Positions 1 to 8,750 of a stretch of 57,850 nt of DNA are shown here, piece after piece; within the stretch, counting starts at the first letter, position 1; the number at the start of each line of letters is the position of its first letter. The notes beneath the pieces were generated by a model. It did not search any database. It was not told where the DNA came from and worked only from the letters and a program-made list of their open reading frames with translations. The position numbers and the translations under genes are program-made. Origin of the DNA: JAFTYR01 sp964571375 (GTDB taxonomy: Bacteria; Pseudomonadota; Gammaproteobacteria; Burkholderiales; Burkholderiaceae_F); assembly GCA_964571375.1 (NCBI GenBank), contig CAZNBL010000004.1, positions 1 through 57,850 on the forward strand, read 5' to 3'.

Positions 1-1262
1 CCCTTGAACATATCCTTTAAGTTTCCGGCAATGGTGATGCCGTCGACCGGATAAGCAATCACGCCGTTTTCCACCCAGAAGCCCACTGCGCCTCTCGAGT
101 AGTCGCCGTTGGTGAGGTTGATACCCTGACCCGAGAGTTCGGTAACAAGGAGCCCCGTACCCATACGGCGCATCAGGCCGGCAAGATCGGGTTCAAGCAC
201 GTCGTCAGCGGCCTTGAGGTAAACGTTGTAGGGACCGCCTGCGTTGCCCGTCGTTTCCATACCGAGTTTACGGGCGCTGTAAGAGTTGAGATAAAAGCCC
301 TGCAAAACACCGTTATCCACCAAGTAGCGGCGGCTTCCTGCCACACCTTCTTCATCGAAGGGAGCCGAGCCGTAGAGCCCCGGAACAAACGGATCTTCAA
401 GAATCGAGAACTTCTGCGAGAAAACCTCTTTGCCGAGAGCGTCGACCAGGAAAGAAGACTTACGGTAAAGAGAAGTACCGGCAACCGCCTTGTTAAAAGT
501 ACTGATCAGGCTCTTGGCAACCGGTGCTTCGAAGATCACCGGACACTTTCTCGGAGAAAGTTCGCATGCACTGAGTCGGGCGGCGGCACGCTCGGCGGCA
601 ATACGGCCGAGTTCTGCAGCCGGTGTCAGACGCTCGGGCACCACGTCGAGCGAATACCAGCCGTCGCGTTGCATGCCGCTTTCATCTTTAGCGATGACAG
701 AGGCGTAAAGCGAGTGACTGCTGTAGGGGTAGCCGCAGAGGAAACCGTCGGTATTGCCGAGCACAAAACGGCCGACGGCGGAATTAAGAGAAACGCCTTC
801 GCTGTTGAAGATACGCTTATCTGCGCTCATCGCGGCTTCTTCGGCTTCCGAGCAGATGCGGATAGCATCTTCGGCACCGATCTCCCAGGGATGGCAGAGA
901 TCGAGATCGGCGGGTTCCCTGCAAAGGCGGGATGCGTCGGGCAGCCCTGCATACTCGTCTTCCGAGGTGTATCGGGCAATATCGATCGCCGCTTTGACCG
1001 TGCGCTCGATGGCTTCGGGCTTGAAGTCGCCGCTTGAGGCGCAGCCCGAGCGCTTGCCGATATAAACCGTGACAGAGAAACTTCTGTCGTGGGTATGCTC
1101 GATGGTTTCCGCCTCACCGTTACGGACATTGATGTTCAGGCCGATATCTTCACTGACTTCGGCAGAGGCGGAAGTGGCTCCGGCGGCCTTTGCATAGCTG
1201 AGCGCATCGCTCACAAGCGCCTGCATTTGAGAATTGTTGCTGAATTTTGAGGCTTCGCTCAT
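1..1262 (-). CDS. pmbA: PmbA/TldE-type metalloprotease subunit (3' end beyond window)
   Basis: The minus-strand frame is open from an ATG at 1260-1262 to the window edge, giving about 420 residues; the family is about 450, so roughly 30 C-terminal residues are missing. The translation shows the PmbA/TldE hallmarks: an N-terminal half with NVRNGEAETIEHTHDRSF, a central GLYGSAPFDEEG stretch, and the C-terminal GDYSRGAVGFWVENG segment followed by AYPVDGITIAGNLKDMF. TldD/PmbA pairs form a cytosolic protease that processes peptide precursors and toxins such as CcdA or microcin. The divergent neighbour is yjgA, the usual proteobacterial arrangement. No tldD is present in the window. The long frame is not a shadow: no other frame here gives a recognisable protein. 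Confidence 0.93.
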   Translation of the reverse strand, partial: MSEASKFSNNSQMQALVSDALSYAKAAGATSASAEVSEDIGLNINVRNGEAETIEHTHDRSFSVTVYIGKRSGCASSGDFKPEAIERTVKAAIDIARYTSEDEYAGLPDASRLCREPADLDLCHPWEIGAEDAIRICSEAEEAAMSADKRIFNSEGVSLNSAVGRFVLGNTDGFLCGYPYSSHSLYASVIAKDESGMQRDGWYSLDVVPERLTPAAELGRIAAERAAARLSACELSPRKCPVIFEAPVAKSLISTFNKAVAGTSLYRKSSFLVDALGKEVFSQKFSILEDPFVPGLYGSAPFDEEGVAGSRRYLVDNGVLQGFYLNSYSARKLGMETTGNAGGPYNVYLKAADDVLEPDLAGLMRRMGTGLLVTELSGQGINLTNGDYSRGAVGFWVENGVIAYPVDGITIAGNLKDMFK

Positions 1263-1333
1263 CACAGAATCCTGCTCACACGTACAATATGGTTTACGTA
1301 TCATAAGGCACAATTTCTTTAGAGTTAAAAAAC

Positions 1334-1894
1334 ATGGCCTCTGAAAACCAAAACGACATGTACGATGACGACGAGTACTACGGTCCGAGCAAGAGTGAAC
1401 GCAAGCGCCAGGCTGAGCACATGCAGGCACTCGGCAAGGAACTGACCGAACTCGGTCCCGAAACCCTCGCCAAGATCGATCTGCCGGACGCAATCCTCAC
1501 GCAGATCCACGAATTCCACCGCCTGAAGAGCTTCGGCGCCAAGCGCCGTCAGCTTCAGCTGATCGGTAAATATATGCGCGTACTCGACGCCGATGCCGTG
1601 CGCACCGCAATCGACCGCGCCTGCGGCAAGGACCGCGCCGCCGTTGCCGCCCTTCATAAGGCTGAACGTCTGCGCGACTCTCTGATCGCCGACGACAACG
1701 CATTCTCCTCCTTCCTTTCCGCCTTCCCGGACGTGGACATTCAGCAGGTACGTCAGCTCGTTCGCAACGCCCGCAAGGAAAAGGAAACCAACAAGCCGCC
1801 GAAGGCCGCCCGCGAACTCTATCGCATGATCTATGCGATGGTGCTTCCGCCGCTTGACCTGTACGCTCAGGAAGAAAGCGACGACGAAGAATAA
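1334..1894 (+). CDS. darP: YjgA/DarP family ribosome-associated protein
   Basis: The 186-residue acidic/basic helical protein matches the YjgA (DUF615) family: SKSERKRQAEHMQALGKEL near residue 19, then the conserved LKSFGAKRRQLQLIGKYMR at about 65-83, and an acidic C-terminus (SDDEE). In E. coli this protein (DarP) associates with the large ribosomal subunit and aids its assembly. It is divergent from pmbA, which is its usual neighbour. The upstream ribosome-binding site is weak (AGAG about ten bases before the ATG). Family assignment is confident; the role is from family knowledge. Confidence 0.93.
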   Translation: MASENQNDMYDDDEYYGPSKSERKRQAEHMQALGKELTELGPETLAKIDLPDAILTQIHEFHRLKSFGAKRRQLQLIGKYMRVLDADAVRTAIDRACGKDRAAVAALHKAERLRDSLIADDNAFSSFLSAFPDVDIQQVRQLVRNARKEKETNKPPKAARELYRMIYAMVLPPLDLYAQEESDDEE

Positions 1895-1901
1895 CGTCAC
1901 G

Positions 1902-1950
1902 TGCCGCCGAAAGGAATGTCCGAGCGACTTCTCCGGCGGCATTTTTCTTT
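1902..1950 (+). terminator. Probable terminator after darP
   Basis: An 8-bp perfect stem (TGCCGCCG at 1902-1909 with CGGCGGCA at 1934-1941) with a 24-base loop is followed by TTTTTCTTT. The loop is long, so it may be leaky and allow read-through into the mogA-like gene that begins only 24 bases downstream. Confidence 0.65.
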
Positions 1951-1973
1951 ATGTGTTTTTTAGGCTGAGTCCC

Positions 1974-3233
1974 ATGGCCAATACAACCGCAAAAATCGGC
2001 TTGGTATCCGTTTCCGACCGAGCAAGTTCCGGCGTCTACGTCGACAAAGGCATCCCCGCGCTCAAAGACTGGCTCTCCGAAGTCGTCTTAAGTCCGTTCG
2101 AAACCGTTGAAAAACTGATCCCGGACGAAAGGGACGTTATTGAGAAAACACTGAAGGAACTCGTCGACGTCGAGCACTGCGACCTGGTACTCACCACGGG
2201 CGGTACCGGCCCCGGCAGACGCGACGTCACACCTGAATCCACGCTTGCCGTCTGCACCCGGGAAATGCCCGGATTCGGGGAACGAATGCGTGAAATCTCG
2301 GGCGCCTTTGTGCCGACAGCGATTCTTTCCCGCCAGACCGCAGGACTCAGAGAAATCGAAGGACACGCCGCACTCATTATCAATCTTCCGGGTCAGCCCA
2401 AAGCCATCGCAGAAACTCTCGAAGGCCTCCCCAAAAAAGGCATCGACGGTATTTTTGCCGCCGTTCCCTACTGCATCGAGCTCATCGGCGGACCGTCCCT
2501 CGAAACCGATCCCGCCCGCATCAGAGCATTCCGCCCGAAGAGTGCAGAGCGCCCCAAGATTACCGAAGCCATCATCGATGAACCGCAAGGTGCTGCAACC
2601 AGCTCGATCATCATGCTGCACGGTCTCGGCGCCGACGGCTGCGACTTTGCGTCGATGCGAAGCGACCTCCTGCATTTCGGCGCTCACGTTGAAAACACCC
2701 GCTTTGTACTGCCGAGTGCCAAGGTGCGTCCCATCTCCATGTACAACGACTATCCGATGCGTGCCTGGTACGACCTGTACAGCTTGGATACCGTCGATCG
2801 TGAAGATGACGAAGGCATGGAAGAAACCTGGAAACTTGTCCGACGCCTCATCGCCGAAGAAGAATCCCGAGGGGTGGCGAGAAACCGCATCTTCTTGGGC
2901 GGCTTCTCTCAGGGCGGCTGCATGACGCTCTATTCTGCATTTAAACTCAAAGAACCGATCGGCGGTCTCTTTGCATTGAGTTCATACCTGCCGAATGCGG
3001 AGAAACTCGGCTCCGTAGAAAAGCCCGCCGGATTGAATACGCCGATCTTTGCGGCTTACGGCTTAGAAGACGATGTCGTTTCTCCGGTCTACACCGAAGC
3101 ATCCGTCAGAAAGTTGCGCGAACTCGGTGCAACCAACGTCACAGACAGAAGTTATCCCGATACGGCCCATCATCTTTGTGCCGATGAAATGAAGGACCTC
3201 GCAGACTTCATCAACCGAGTCATGGAAAGCTGA
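1974..3233 (+). CDS. mogA: Fusion protein: MogA molybdopterin adenylyltransferase + alpha/beta-hydrolase (carboxylesterase type)
   Basis: A single uninterrupted frame of 419 residues. Residues 1 to about 190 are a full MogA domain: IGLVSVSDRASSGVY, LTTGGTGPGRRDVTPE, EMPGFGERMR, LNLPGQPK-like (INLPGQPK), and the typical MogA ending FRPKSAERPKI. MogA adenylates molybdopterin before molybdenum insertion. Residues about 200-419 are a carboxylesterase/phospholipase-family hydrolase: HGLGADG oxyanion region, nucleophile serine in GGFSQGG, aspartate in EDDVVSP and histidine in DTAHHLC. The ATG at 1974 was chosen because MogA homology starts there; an earlier in-frame start runs into darP. E. coli MogA is 195 residues and stands alone, so the fusion is unusual. 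The esterase half has no known role in cofactor synthesis. Confidence 0.9.
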   Translation: MANTTAKIGLVSVSDRASSGVYVDKGIPALKDWLSEVVLSPFETVEKLIPDERDVIEKTLKELVDVEHCDLVLTTGGTGPGRRDVTPESTLAVCTREMPGFGERMREISGAFVPTAILSRQTAGLREIEGHAALIINLPGQPKAIAETLEGLPKKGIDGIFAAVPYCIELIGGPSLETDPARIRAFRPKSAERPKITEAIIDEPQGAATSSIIMLHGLGADGCDFASMRSDLLHFGAHVENTRFVLPSAKVRPISMYNDYPMRAWYDLYSLDTVDREDDEGMEETWKLVRRLIAEEESRGVARNRIFLGGFSQGGCMTLYSAFKLKEPIGGLFALSSYLPNAEKLGSVEKPAGLNTPIFAAYGLEDDVVSPVYTEASVRKLRELGATNVTDRSYPDTAHHLCADEMKDLADFINRVMES

Positions 3234-3252
3234 GCGTTTTACGGCTAAAGCA

Positions 3253-3275
3253 ACGGCGCCGATAATCGGCGCCGT
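3253..3275. terminator. Bidirectional terminator between convergent genes
   Basis: A perfect 10-bp GC-rich inverted repeat (3253-3262 with 3266-3275) around a TAA loop sits between the ends of the mogA fusion (+) and the torA-like gene (-). T-runs are short on both sides, so strength is uncertain. Confidence 0.7.
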
Positions 3276-3286
3276 CATTGCTTTGA

Positions 3287-5866
3287 TCAAAGCTCAGCCG
3301 TCTCAGGCTGATCCCAGACGTAAACCTCGTCGAGCGGTCCGTCGTATTTCTCGACCTTCACCAACCAGGAGTTGGCTACGTTACCGCAGGAAAGATTGCT
3401 TGCCGGAATATCGCCGGTAAGCACATTGTCGCAGCCTCTCAAATCCAGGGAACCGACCTTTCCCGGCTCCTGCGGACAGTACCAGGCGCCGTGACGCACA
3501 ACGACGACATCGGCTCTTACGCGTTCTGTGAGTACCGCGCCGCAAAGAATACTGCCCCTCTTACTTGAAACTTTCACGATATCGCCGTTTTCAATACCGA
3601 GAGAAGCGGCGGGGCCGGGATGAATCCAAACCGGCTCTCTGCCGTCAATCGAAGCGTAATTGCGGCTCTCCGTGGAATCGAGCTGACTGTGCAGTCGGTA
3701 GCGGCCGGCAGAAGTTATCAGCGCAAAAGGATATTCCTTGGCTGCATCATTCCCGAGCCACTCGGTCGGCTCAAGCCAGGTCGGATGCGGCGGACAATCC
3801 GGATAGCGGAAGGAGGCGATCCTCTTCGAAAAGATCTCAATCTTCCCGGATTCGGTGCCTAGCGGATGCAGTATCGGATTATCGACAAATTCTCCGAAAT
3901 AGTTGTAGCGGTTTGTCTCTTCGATAACCGGGAAGATCATAAGACCGCGCTCCCAGAATTCATCGAAAGTCGGCAGGGGATAACCGTTCCCGGCACTTTC
4001 TGCAGCGGCTTCTTCATAGAAACCGCGGATCCATCCCATTTCATCCTTCCCTTCGGTAAAGACTTCCTCTTTGCCGAACTCAGCAGCGATCCTCCGGCAG
4101 ATTTCAAAGTCGCTCAAACTCTCGTACTGCGGCTCGATCGCCTGATGCATCGCAACAATACCGACGTTGGAGTAAGAGCCGATATTGGAAATATCATTGC
4201 GCTCGAGGCTCGTACATGCCGGAAGAACAATATCGGCGTGACGCGCGGTAGCCGTCCAGACAATATCGGTAACCACGGTGACTTCCGGTTTTTTCCAGGC
4301 TTCGAGCAGTCGGTTGACGTCCTCCTGATGCGAAAAAGGATTGCCGCCCGCCCAGTAAACCATCTGAATCTCGGGGTACGTAACCTTCATACCGTTGTAG
4401 TCGATGGTTTTTCCGGGATTTAAGAAGCAGTCGGTAAAACGTGAGATAGGAATTCTGGTCTGAGCCGTTCCCGTCCAAGGCAAACCCGGAGCGCGACGTA
4501 CCGCCGGACTCGAGGAAATTCCCAAAAGCTGAGGCGCTACTGTTGTCGGACCGCCCCCGTTGCAGTAGTGGTAGGTAAAACCGAAACCGCCGCCCTCTTT
4601 GCCGATATGACCGCACATAGCTGCCAGCGCAACCAGCATCCAATGGAACTGTTCGCCGTACTGTGCTCTTTGAGCACCCCAGCCGCCCATAATCATCGAG
4701 CGGTTGCGGCGCATGGAGAGTGCGAGATCGATAATCGTCTGAGCCGGCACACCGCAGATTTCTTCCGCCCAGGCCGCAGTTTTTTCAATACCGTCTTTGC
4801 CGCCGCTTAAATATTTCTTGAACTCCTCATATCCGACGGTGTAGTGCTCCATAAAGTACTCGTCGGCGCGTCCCGTTTTAACGAGTGTCCAGCACATTGC
4901 GGCCATCATGGCAACGTCGGTCCCCGGACGCGGCGCAATCCACTTGCAGCTATCCCCGATGAATTCGGCGGTATCCGGCTTGACGGGGTTGACCGCTACA
5001 AAAGGAATACCGAGTTCTTTGGCCTTCGACAAACCGCCGCAACTGCCGTGCGCGGTGGTCGACCAGTCGACATCGTTGGTAATCGTCGGATCGCACCCCC
5101 AGAGCACGATAAGCTTGGTCTTTTTGCAGATCAGATCCCAGGAAGTGACCTGATCATAAACACCGTTGGAACCGATCACGTACGGCAGAATCACCTGAGC
5201 GCATGCGGTCGAATAGTCGCCGTAATTGCCGGTAAAACCGCCTGCCGTGATGTTGAGCATTCTCTGAGCGAGATTGGAGGCGTTGCCGAGCGCACCGGTA
5301 CTTCTCCAACCGTAGGAACCGCCGTAAATAGCACTTGACCCATGCTCGAGCTGAACGCGCTTGATTTCAGAAGCTACGAGCCTGATCGCCGTATCCCAGG
5401 AAACTCGGACAAAGGGTTCGCTGCCGCGGCCTTCGCCGCCCGCCTGACAACCTTTTTCCAGAAAGCTCTTTCGGACCATCGGATAACGGATACGGGCCTT
5501 GTCGTAAGGAAGACGGCCGTAACTCTGCAACTGCATGGAAGGAGCGAGGTCTTCTTCGATCGGATCGAGACGCTCGATTTTGCCGCCGCTTACATGTACT
5601 TTTGCCATTCCCCAGTGGGAGGCGGTCATCGTGGTATATCTGTCGTAAGCCGACTTGCCTGCAACATCGGTTGCCGACATCGAAAGGTCTCTGACACCGC
5701 TGAGTTTGTCCGAGAGTTTTAAGTCTGAGGGAAAGTAGTGGCCCAGGCCCTCTTCTTCGTGAAAATCAGCACCCGAAAAGTCGTTATGCGTCGACAAATC
5801 GTTGGCCGCGACGACGCCGGGCAACATGCCGGCAGCAAGCTTCAGAAAACTTCTTCTTTTCGTCAT
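3287..5866 (-). CDS. Periplasmic molybdenum S-/N-oxide reductase, TorA/DorA/MtsZ family (paralogue 1)
   Basis: An 859-residue molybdenum-bis-PGD oxidoreductase that would reduce sulfoxides or amine N-oxides as terminal electron acceptors in the periplasm. It begins with a Tat signal (MTKRRSFLKLAAG). It lacks the N-terminal Cys cluster of Fe-S-containing members, and has the TorA/DorA signature GGSYGW; the serine near residue 184 should be the molybdenum ligand. Other family blocks: GDYSTACAQVILP, GWGAQRAQYGEQFHWM, HADIVLPACTSLERND and the C-terminal LHSQLDSTESRNY. The start is the ATG at 5866, with AAAGGAG six bases upstream, not the more distal in-frame ATG. The preceding minus-strand gene encodes a monohaem cytochrome, an arrangement like Campylobacter Cj0264c/Cj0265c. 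Substrate (TMAO, DMSO, biotin or methionine sulfoxide) cannot be read from sequence. Confidence 0.92.
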   Translation of the reverse strand: MTKRRSFLKLAAGMLPGVVAANDLSTHNDFSGADFHEEEGLGHYFPSDLKLSDKLSGVRDLSMSATDVAGKSAYDRYTTMTASHWGMAKVHVSGGKIERLDPIEEDLAPSMQLQSYGRLPYDKARIRYPMVRKSFLEKGCQAGGEGRGSEPFVRVSWDTAIRLVASEIKRVQLEHGSSAIYGGSYGWRSTGALGNASNLAQRMLNITAGGFTGNYGDYSTACAQVILPYVIGSNGVYDQVTSWDLICKKTKLIVLWGCDPTITNDVDWSTTAHGSCGGLSKAKELGIPFVAVNPVKPDTAEFIGDSCKWIAPRPGTDVAMMAAMCWTLVKTGRADEYFMEHYTVGYEEFKKYLSGGKDGIEKTAAWAEEICGVPAQTIIDLALSMRRNRSMIMGGWGAQRAQYGEQFHWMLVALAAMCGHIGKEGGGFGFTYHYCNGGGPTTVAPQLLGISSSPAVRRAPGLPWTGTAQTRIPISRFTDCFLNPGKTIDYNGMKVTYPEIQMVYWAGGNPFSHQEDVNRLLEAWKKPEVTVVTDIVWTATARHADIVLPACTSLERNDISNIGSYSNVGIVAMHQAIEPQYESLSDFEICRRIAAEFGKEEVFTEGKDEMGWIRGFYEEAAAESAGNGYPLPTFDEFWERGLMIFPVIEETNRYNYFGEFVDNPILHPLGTESGKIEIFSKRIASFRYPDCPPHPTWLEPTEWLGNDAAKEYPFALITSAGRYRLHSQLDSTESRNYASIDGREPVWIHPGPAASLGIENGDIVKVSSKRGSILCGAVLTERVRADVVVVRHGAWYCPQEPGKVGSLDLRGCDNVLTGDIPASNLSCGNVANSWLVKVEKYDGPLDEVYVWDQPETAEL

Positions 5867-5936
5867 GGCAACTCCTTTGGGCGCCGGCAGAGATATAACT
5901 GCTTCGGCGGGTCTGTACCGATTCCGGCCCAGACTC

Positions 5937-5964
5937 ATGTTTTGAGCATTCCGGCTCAAAACAT
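5937..5964 (-). other. Perfect 11-bp hairpin inside the cytochrome-reductase operon
   Basis: ATGTTTTGAGC at 5937-5947 pairs perfectly with GCTCAAAACAT at 5954-5964 around a 6-base loop, in the 125-base gap between the cytochrome stop and the reductase start. No T-run follows on either strand, so it is more likely an RNA-stability or processing element than a terminator, or a DNA palindrome bound by a regulator. Confidence 0.55.
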
Positions 5965-5991
5965 CGATAAAACAGGTCAGAAGCATGCCGC

Positions 5992-6603
5992 TTACTTCAT
6001 CGGCCTGGCATGCTCCTGGATGTACTTAAACATGAGCGCATTGTGGCCGGCTCTGGAATGACCGACCATCGCCATCGCACCGCGCTCCGGCAGCAGAGAA
6101 GCCCACTGATTGGCCGTGAAATGACGGACTTCGGGCACTGGATGACAGGCCGAACAGATACGCATCATGCGGTCCTGCCCCTTCACCCAAAGAGATCCGA
6201 CATCATCGGTAAGCACGTTGTCGGCGACCCAGCCCATCACACTTACCTTCATCCACTGGTTGCCCGCCGCATCTTCGGCATCCTTATAGGCCGAAGCCAC
6301 CGCACCTTTTGCTTCAAACACCCCGTACTCGATACGCACACCCGGAGCCTTGAATACATATGCCGGATAGTCCTTCAGAACCCAGCCGTTTACTTTGACT
6401 TTGGTATATCCGTCTTTCTTATCGAGTACATCGACCGGTGTGGCGACAGCAATCGTGCCGAGAGGTGAGATATTTTCTTTGATGCAGATAACCGCGGGAC
6501 CTGTTGTGTAGAGTTCTTCGGATGCAGCCGGAGCAGAAAAACAAATCAAAACGGCCGACAGTGCGGATGCCGCTTTTATCGCTCCTCTGTTCTGCCTGCT
6601 CAT
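5992..6603 (-). CDS. Periplasmic SH3-domain monohaem cytochrome c, redox partner of TorA-like reductase 1
   Basis: A 203-residue exported protein. A signal peptide ends near residue 27 (CFSAPAASEE). Residues about 35-130 look like bacterial SH3-type repeats (GYTKVKVNGWV and MKVSVMGWVADNVL). A single haem site CSACH lies at 150-154, followed by HFTANQWASLLP and RAGHNALMFKYIQEHA, which resembles the C-terminal haem domain of TorC/TorY-type cytochromes. It should pass electrons from the quinol pool side to the molybdoenzyme encoded 125 bases downstream. There is no membrane anchor, so a separate quinol oxidase is needed. RBS GGAG lies eight bases before the ATG. Its first 45 codons are duplicated exactly at 7609-7745. 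Confidence 0.88.
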   Translation of the reverse strand: MSRQNRGAIKAASALSAVLICFSAPAASEELYTTGPAVICIKENISPLGTIAVATPVDVLDKKDGYTKVKVNGWVLKDYPAYVFKAPGVRIEYGVFEAKGAVASAYKDAEDAAGNQWMKVSVMGWVADNVLTDDVGSLWVKGQDRMMRICSACHPVPEVRHFTANQWASLLPERGAMAMVGHSRAGHNALMFKYIQEHARPMK

Positions 6604-6960
6604 ATTTTCTCCGCGGCGCGCACCGATACCGGATCGATCGGTTTTTCGCTGACCCTATATGAACCTATGCTATCAAATCCCGCCTCATTTCTCCCCCTGA
6701 TGAAACACCCCGTCACACACCCCGCTTTTTCTCAAAAAGCCCGAAAACCTTCTGCCGCAAGGGTTACAGGACTTTTACCAAATTATCGGCAAGGGTTATT
6801 CATTAGAAAGTTTTCACCTATCTTCGTGCATCTGTCGAGATCTTCACCGATCTGCAGACATCTGCAAAACTGAAAAAGTCGCAAAAAAAGTCCTCCGCGG
6901 CCGGAGCCGGGGAGGACTTCGGGGAGCCTGTTACTGCTCCCGAATCAGTGAACAACTATC
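6604..6960 (-). promoter_or_regulatory. Leader/promoter region of the cytochrome 1-torA 1 operon (first copy)
   Basis: About 280 bases lie between the cytochrome start and the terminator at 6883-6919. The segment 6810-6872 carries a run of related short words (GTGCATCTGTC, CGATCTGCAGA, CATCTGCAAAA), including a GCAGA/TCTGC inverted repeat, which could be a regulator-binding array. Two copies of a GCAAGGGTTA word lie at about 6758-6768 and 6789-6798. I could not place a convincing -35/-10 pair. An identical copy is at 7746-8102. Confidence 0.4.
6883..6919 (-). terminator. Rho-independent terminator (copy A)
   Basis: On the minus strand AAGTCCTCC pairs with GGAGGACTT across a GC-rich loop, followed by a run of seven T. 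In copy A it follows the truncated torA fragment. Confidence 0.85.
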
Positions 6961-7610
6961 TTAAGCGGTCTTCGGCTGCTTCCAGATATAGACCGGAGCG
7001 GCCTTGCCCGTGAACTTCTCGACCTTCACCAGCCAGGAGTTGGCAACGTTGCCGCAGGAGAGGCTGCTCGACGGGATATCGCCCGTAAGTACGTTGTCGC
7101 AGCCGTGCAGGTCCAGAGAACCTTCCTTACCCGGTTCCTGCGGGCAGAACCAGGCGCCGTGACGGACCACGACAACATCCGGACGGACGCGGTCGGTGAC
7201 CACGACACCGCAGAGAACGCTGCCGCGCTTACTTGAAACCTTGGCGATGTCGCCGCTCTTAAGACCGAGCTTTTCGGCTGCCGCCGGATGCATCCATACG
7301 GGTTCGCGGCCGTCGATATCGGCATAGTCATGGCTGCCCGAAGAGTCGAGCTGGCTGTGCAGGCGATAGCGGCTCTTGGAAGTAAGAAGCGCAAACGGGT
7401 ATTCCTTGGCGGTCTTGGAACCGAGCCATTCTGTCGGTTCGAGCCAGGTCGGATGAGCCGGACAATCGGCGTACTTGAAGGAGGCGATCTTCTTCGAGAA
7501 GATTTCGATCTTGCCGGAATCGGTACCGAGCGGATTGGTGATCGGATTCTTGCGGAAGTCGCCGAAGTAGTTGTAGTGCTTGGAATCTTCGGTTACCGGG
7601 AAGGTGAGGA
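6961..7610 (-). pseudogene. C-terminal fragment of torA-like gene 2
   Basis: The last 216 codons of torA-like gene 2, from LTFPVTED to the stop, identical to 8103-8752. The open frame extends upstream to 7686 but the added residues come from cytochrome 1 DNA in the wrong frame. The piece lacks the signal peptide, the molybdenum-ligand serine and most cofactor-binding regions, so it cannot be an active enzyme. Confidence 0.93.
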
Positions 7611-7745
7611 GATATTTTCTTTGATGCAGATAACCGCGGGACCTGTTGTGTAGAGTTCTTCGGATGCAGCCGGAGCAGAAAAACAAATCAAAACGGCCGA
7701 CAGTGCGGATGCCGCTTTTATCGCTCCTCTGTTCTGCCTGCTCAT
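7593..7745 (-). pseudogene. 5' fragment of the SH3-monohaem cytochrome gene
   Basis: The first 45 codons of cytochrome 1 (start at 7745) with its leader and RBS. After the junction at 7609-7610 the cytochrome frame enters torA DNA out of frame and meets TAA at 7593-7595, giving a 50-residue product with a signal peptide and no haem site. It may still be transcribed from the duplicated leader. Confidence 0.9.
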
Positions 7746-8750
7746 ATTTTCTCCGCGGCGCGCACCGATACCGGATCGATCGGTTTTTCGCTGACCCTAT
7801 ATGAACCTATGCTATCAAATCCCGCCTCATTTCTCCCCCTGATGAAACACCCCGTCACACACCCCGCTTTTTCTCAAAAAGCCCGAAAACCTTCTGCCGC
7901 AAGGGTTACAGGACTTTTACCAAATTATCGGCAAGGGTTATTCATTAGAAAGTTTTCACCTATCTTCGTGCATCTGTCGAGATCTTCACCGATCTGCAGA
8001 CATCTGCAAAACTGAAAAAGTCGCAAAAAAAGTCCTCCGCGGCCGGAGCCGGGGAGGACTTCGGGGAGCCTGTTACTGCTCCCGAATCAGTGAACAACTA
8101 TCTTAAGCGGTCTTCGGCTGCTTCCAGATATAGACCGGAGCGGCCTTGCCCGTGAACTTCTCGACCTTCACCAGCCAGGAGTTGGCAACGTTGCCGCAGG
8201 AGAGGCTGCTCGACGGGATATCGCCCGTAAGTACGTTGTCGCAGCCGTGCAGGTCCAGAGAACCTTCCTTACCCGGTTCCTGCGGGCAGAACCAGGCGCC
8301 GTGACGGACCACGACAACATCCGGACGGACGCGGTCGGTGACCACGACACCGCAGAGAACGCTGCCGCGCTTACTTGAAACCTTGGCGATGTCGCCGCTC
8401 TTAAGACCGAGCTTTTCGGCTGCCGCCGGATGCATCCATACGGGTTCGCGGCCGTCGATATCGGCATAGTCATGGCTGCCCGAAGAGTCGAGCTGGCTGT
8501 GCAGGCGATAGCGGCTCTTGGAAGTAAGAAGCGCAAACGGGTATTCCTTGGCGGTCTTGGAACCGAGCCATTCTGTCGGTTCGAGCCAGGTCGGATGAGC
8601 CGGACAATCGGCGTACTTGAAGGAGGCGATCTTCTTCGAGAAGATTTCGATCTTGCCGGAATCGGTACCGAGCGGATTGGTGATCGGATTCTTGCGGAAG
8701 TCGCCGAAGTAGTTGTAGTGCTTGGAATCTTCGGTTACCGGGAAGGTGAG
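7609..8750. repeat. Tandem duplication, copy B (1,142-bp unit)
   Basis: Second copy of the block at 6467-7608. Copy B is continuous with the intact torA-like gene 2 on its right; copy A is continuous with the intact cytochrome 1 gene on its left. The original arrangement was therefore torA2 - leader - cytochrome 1 - torA1 without the inserted unit. Confidence 0.95.
8025..8061 (-). terminator. Rho-independent terminator of the torA-like gene 2 operon (copy B)
   Basis: Same hairpin and T-run as 6883-6919, positioned 40-80 bases after the stop codon of the intact torA-like gene 2. Confidence 0.87.

Larger units (their letters stand above)
6467..7608. repeat. Tandem duplication, copy A (1,142-bp unit)
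   Basis: The block 6467-7608 recurs without any difference I could find at 7609-8750. It contains the first 137 bases of the cytochrome 1 gene, the intergenic leader, a terminator and the last 650 bases of the torA-like gene 2. The chimaeric junction at 7609-7610 shares only a GA dinucleotide with both parent sites, a microhomology join. No transposase or terminal repeats flank it. Confidence 0.95.

Noticed and set aside
6961..7686. 241-codon frame as a real short reductase
   Set aside because: The first 25 codons are cytochrome DNA in the wrong frame and the remainder is the exact C-terminal piece of the intact gene; it lacks the signal peptide and active site.
6467..8750. Insertion sequence or transposon
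   Set aside because: No transposase, terminal inverted repeats or target-site duplication; the repeat is explained by a tandem duplication of local genes.
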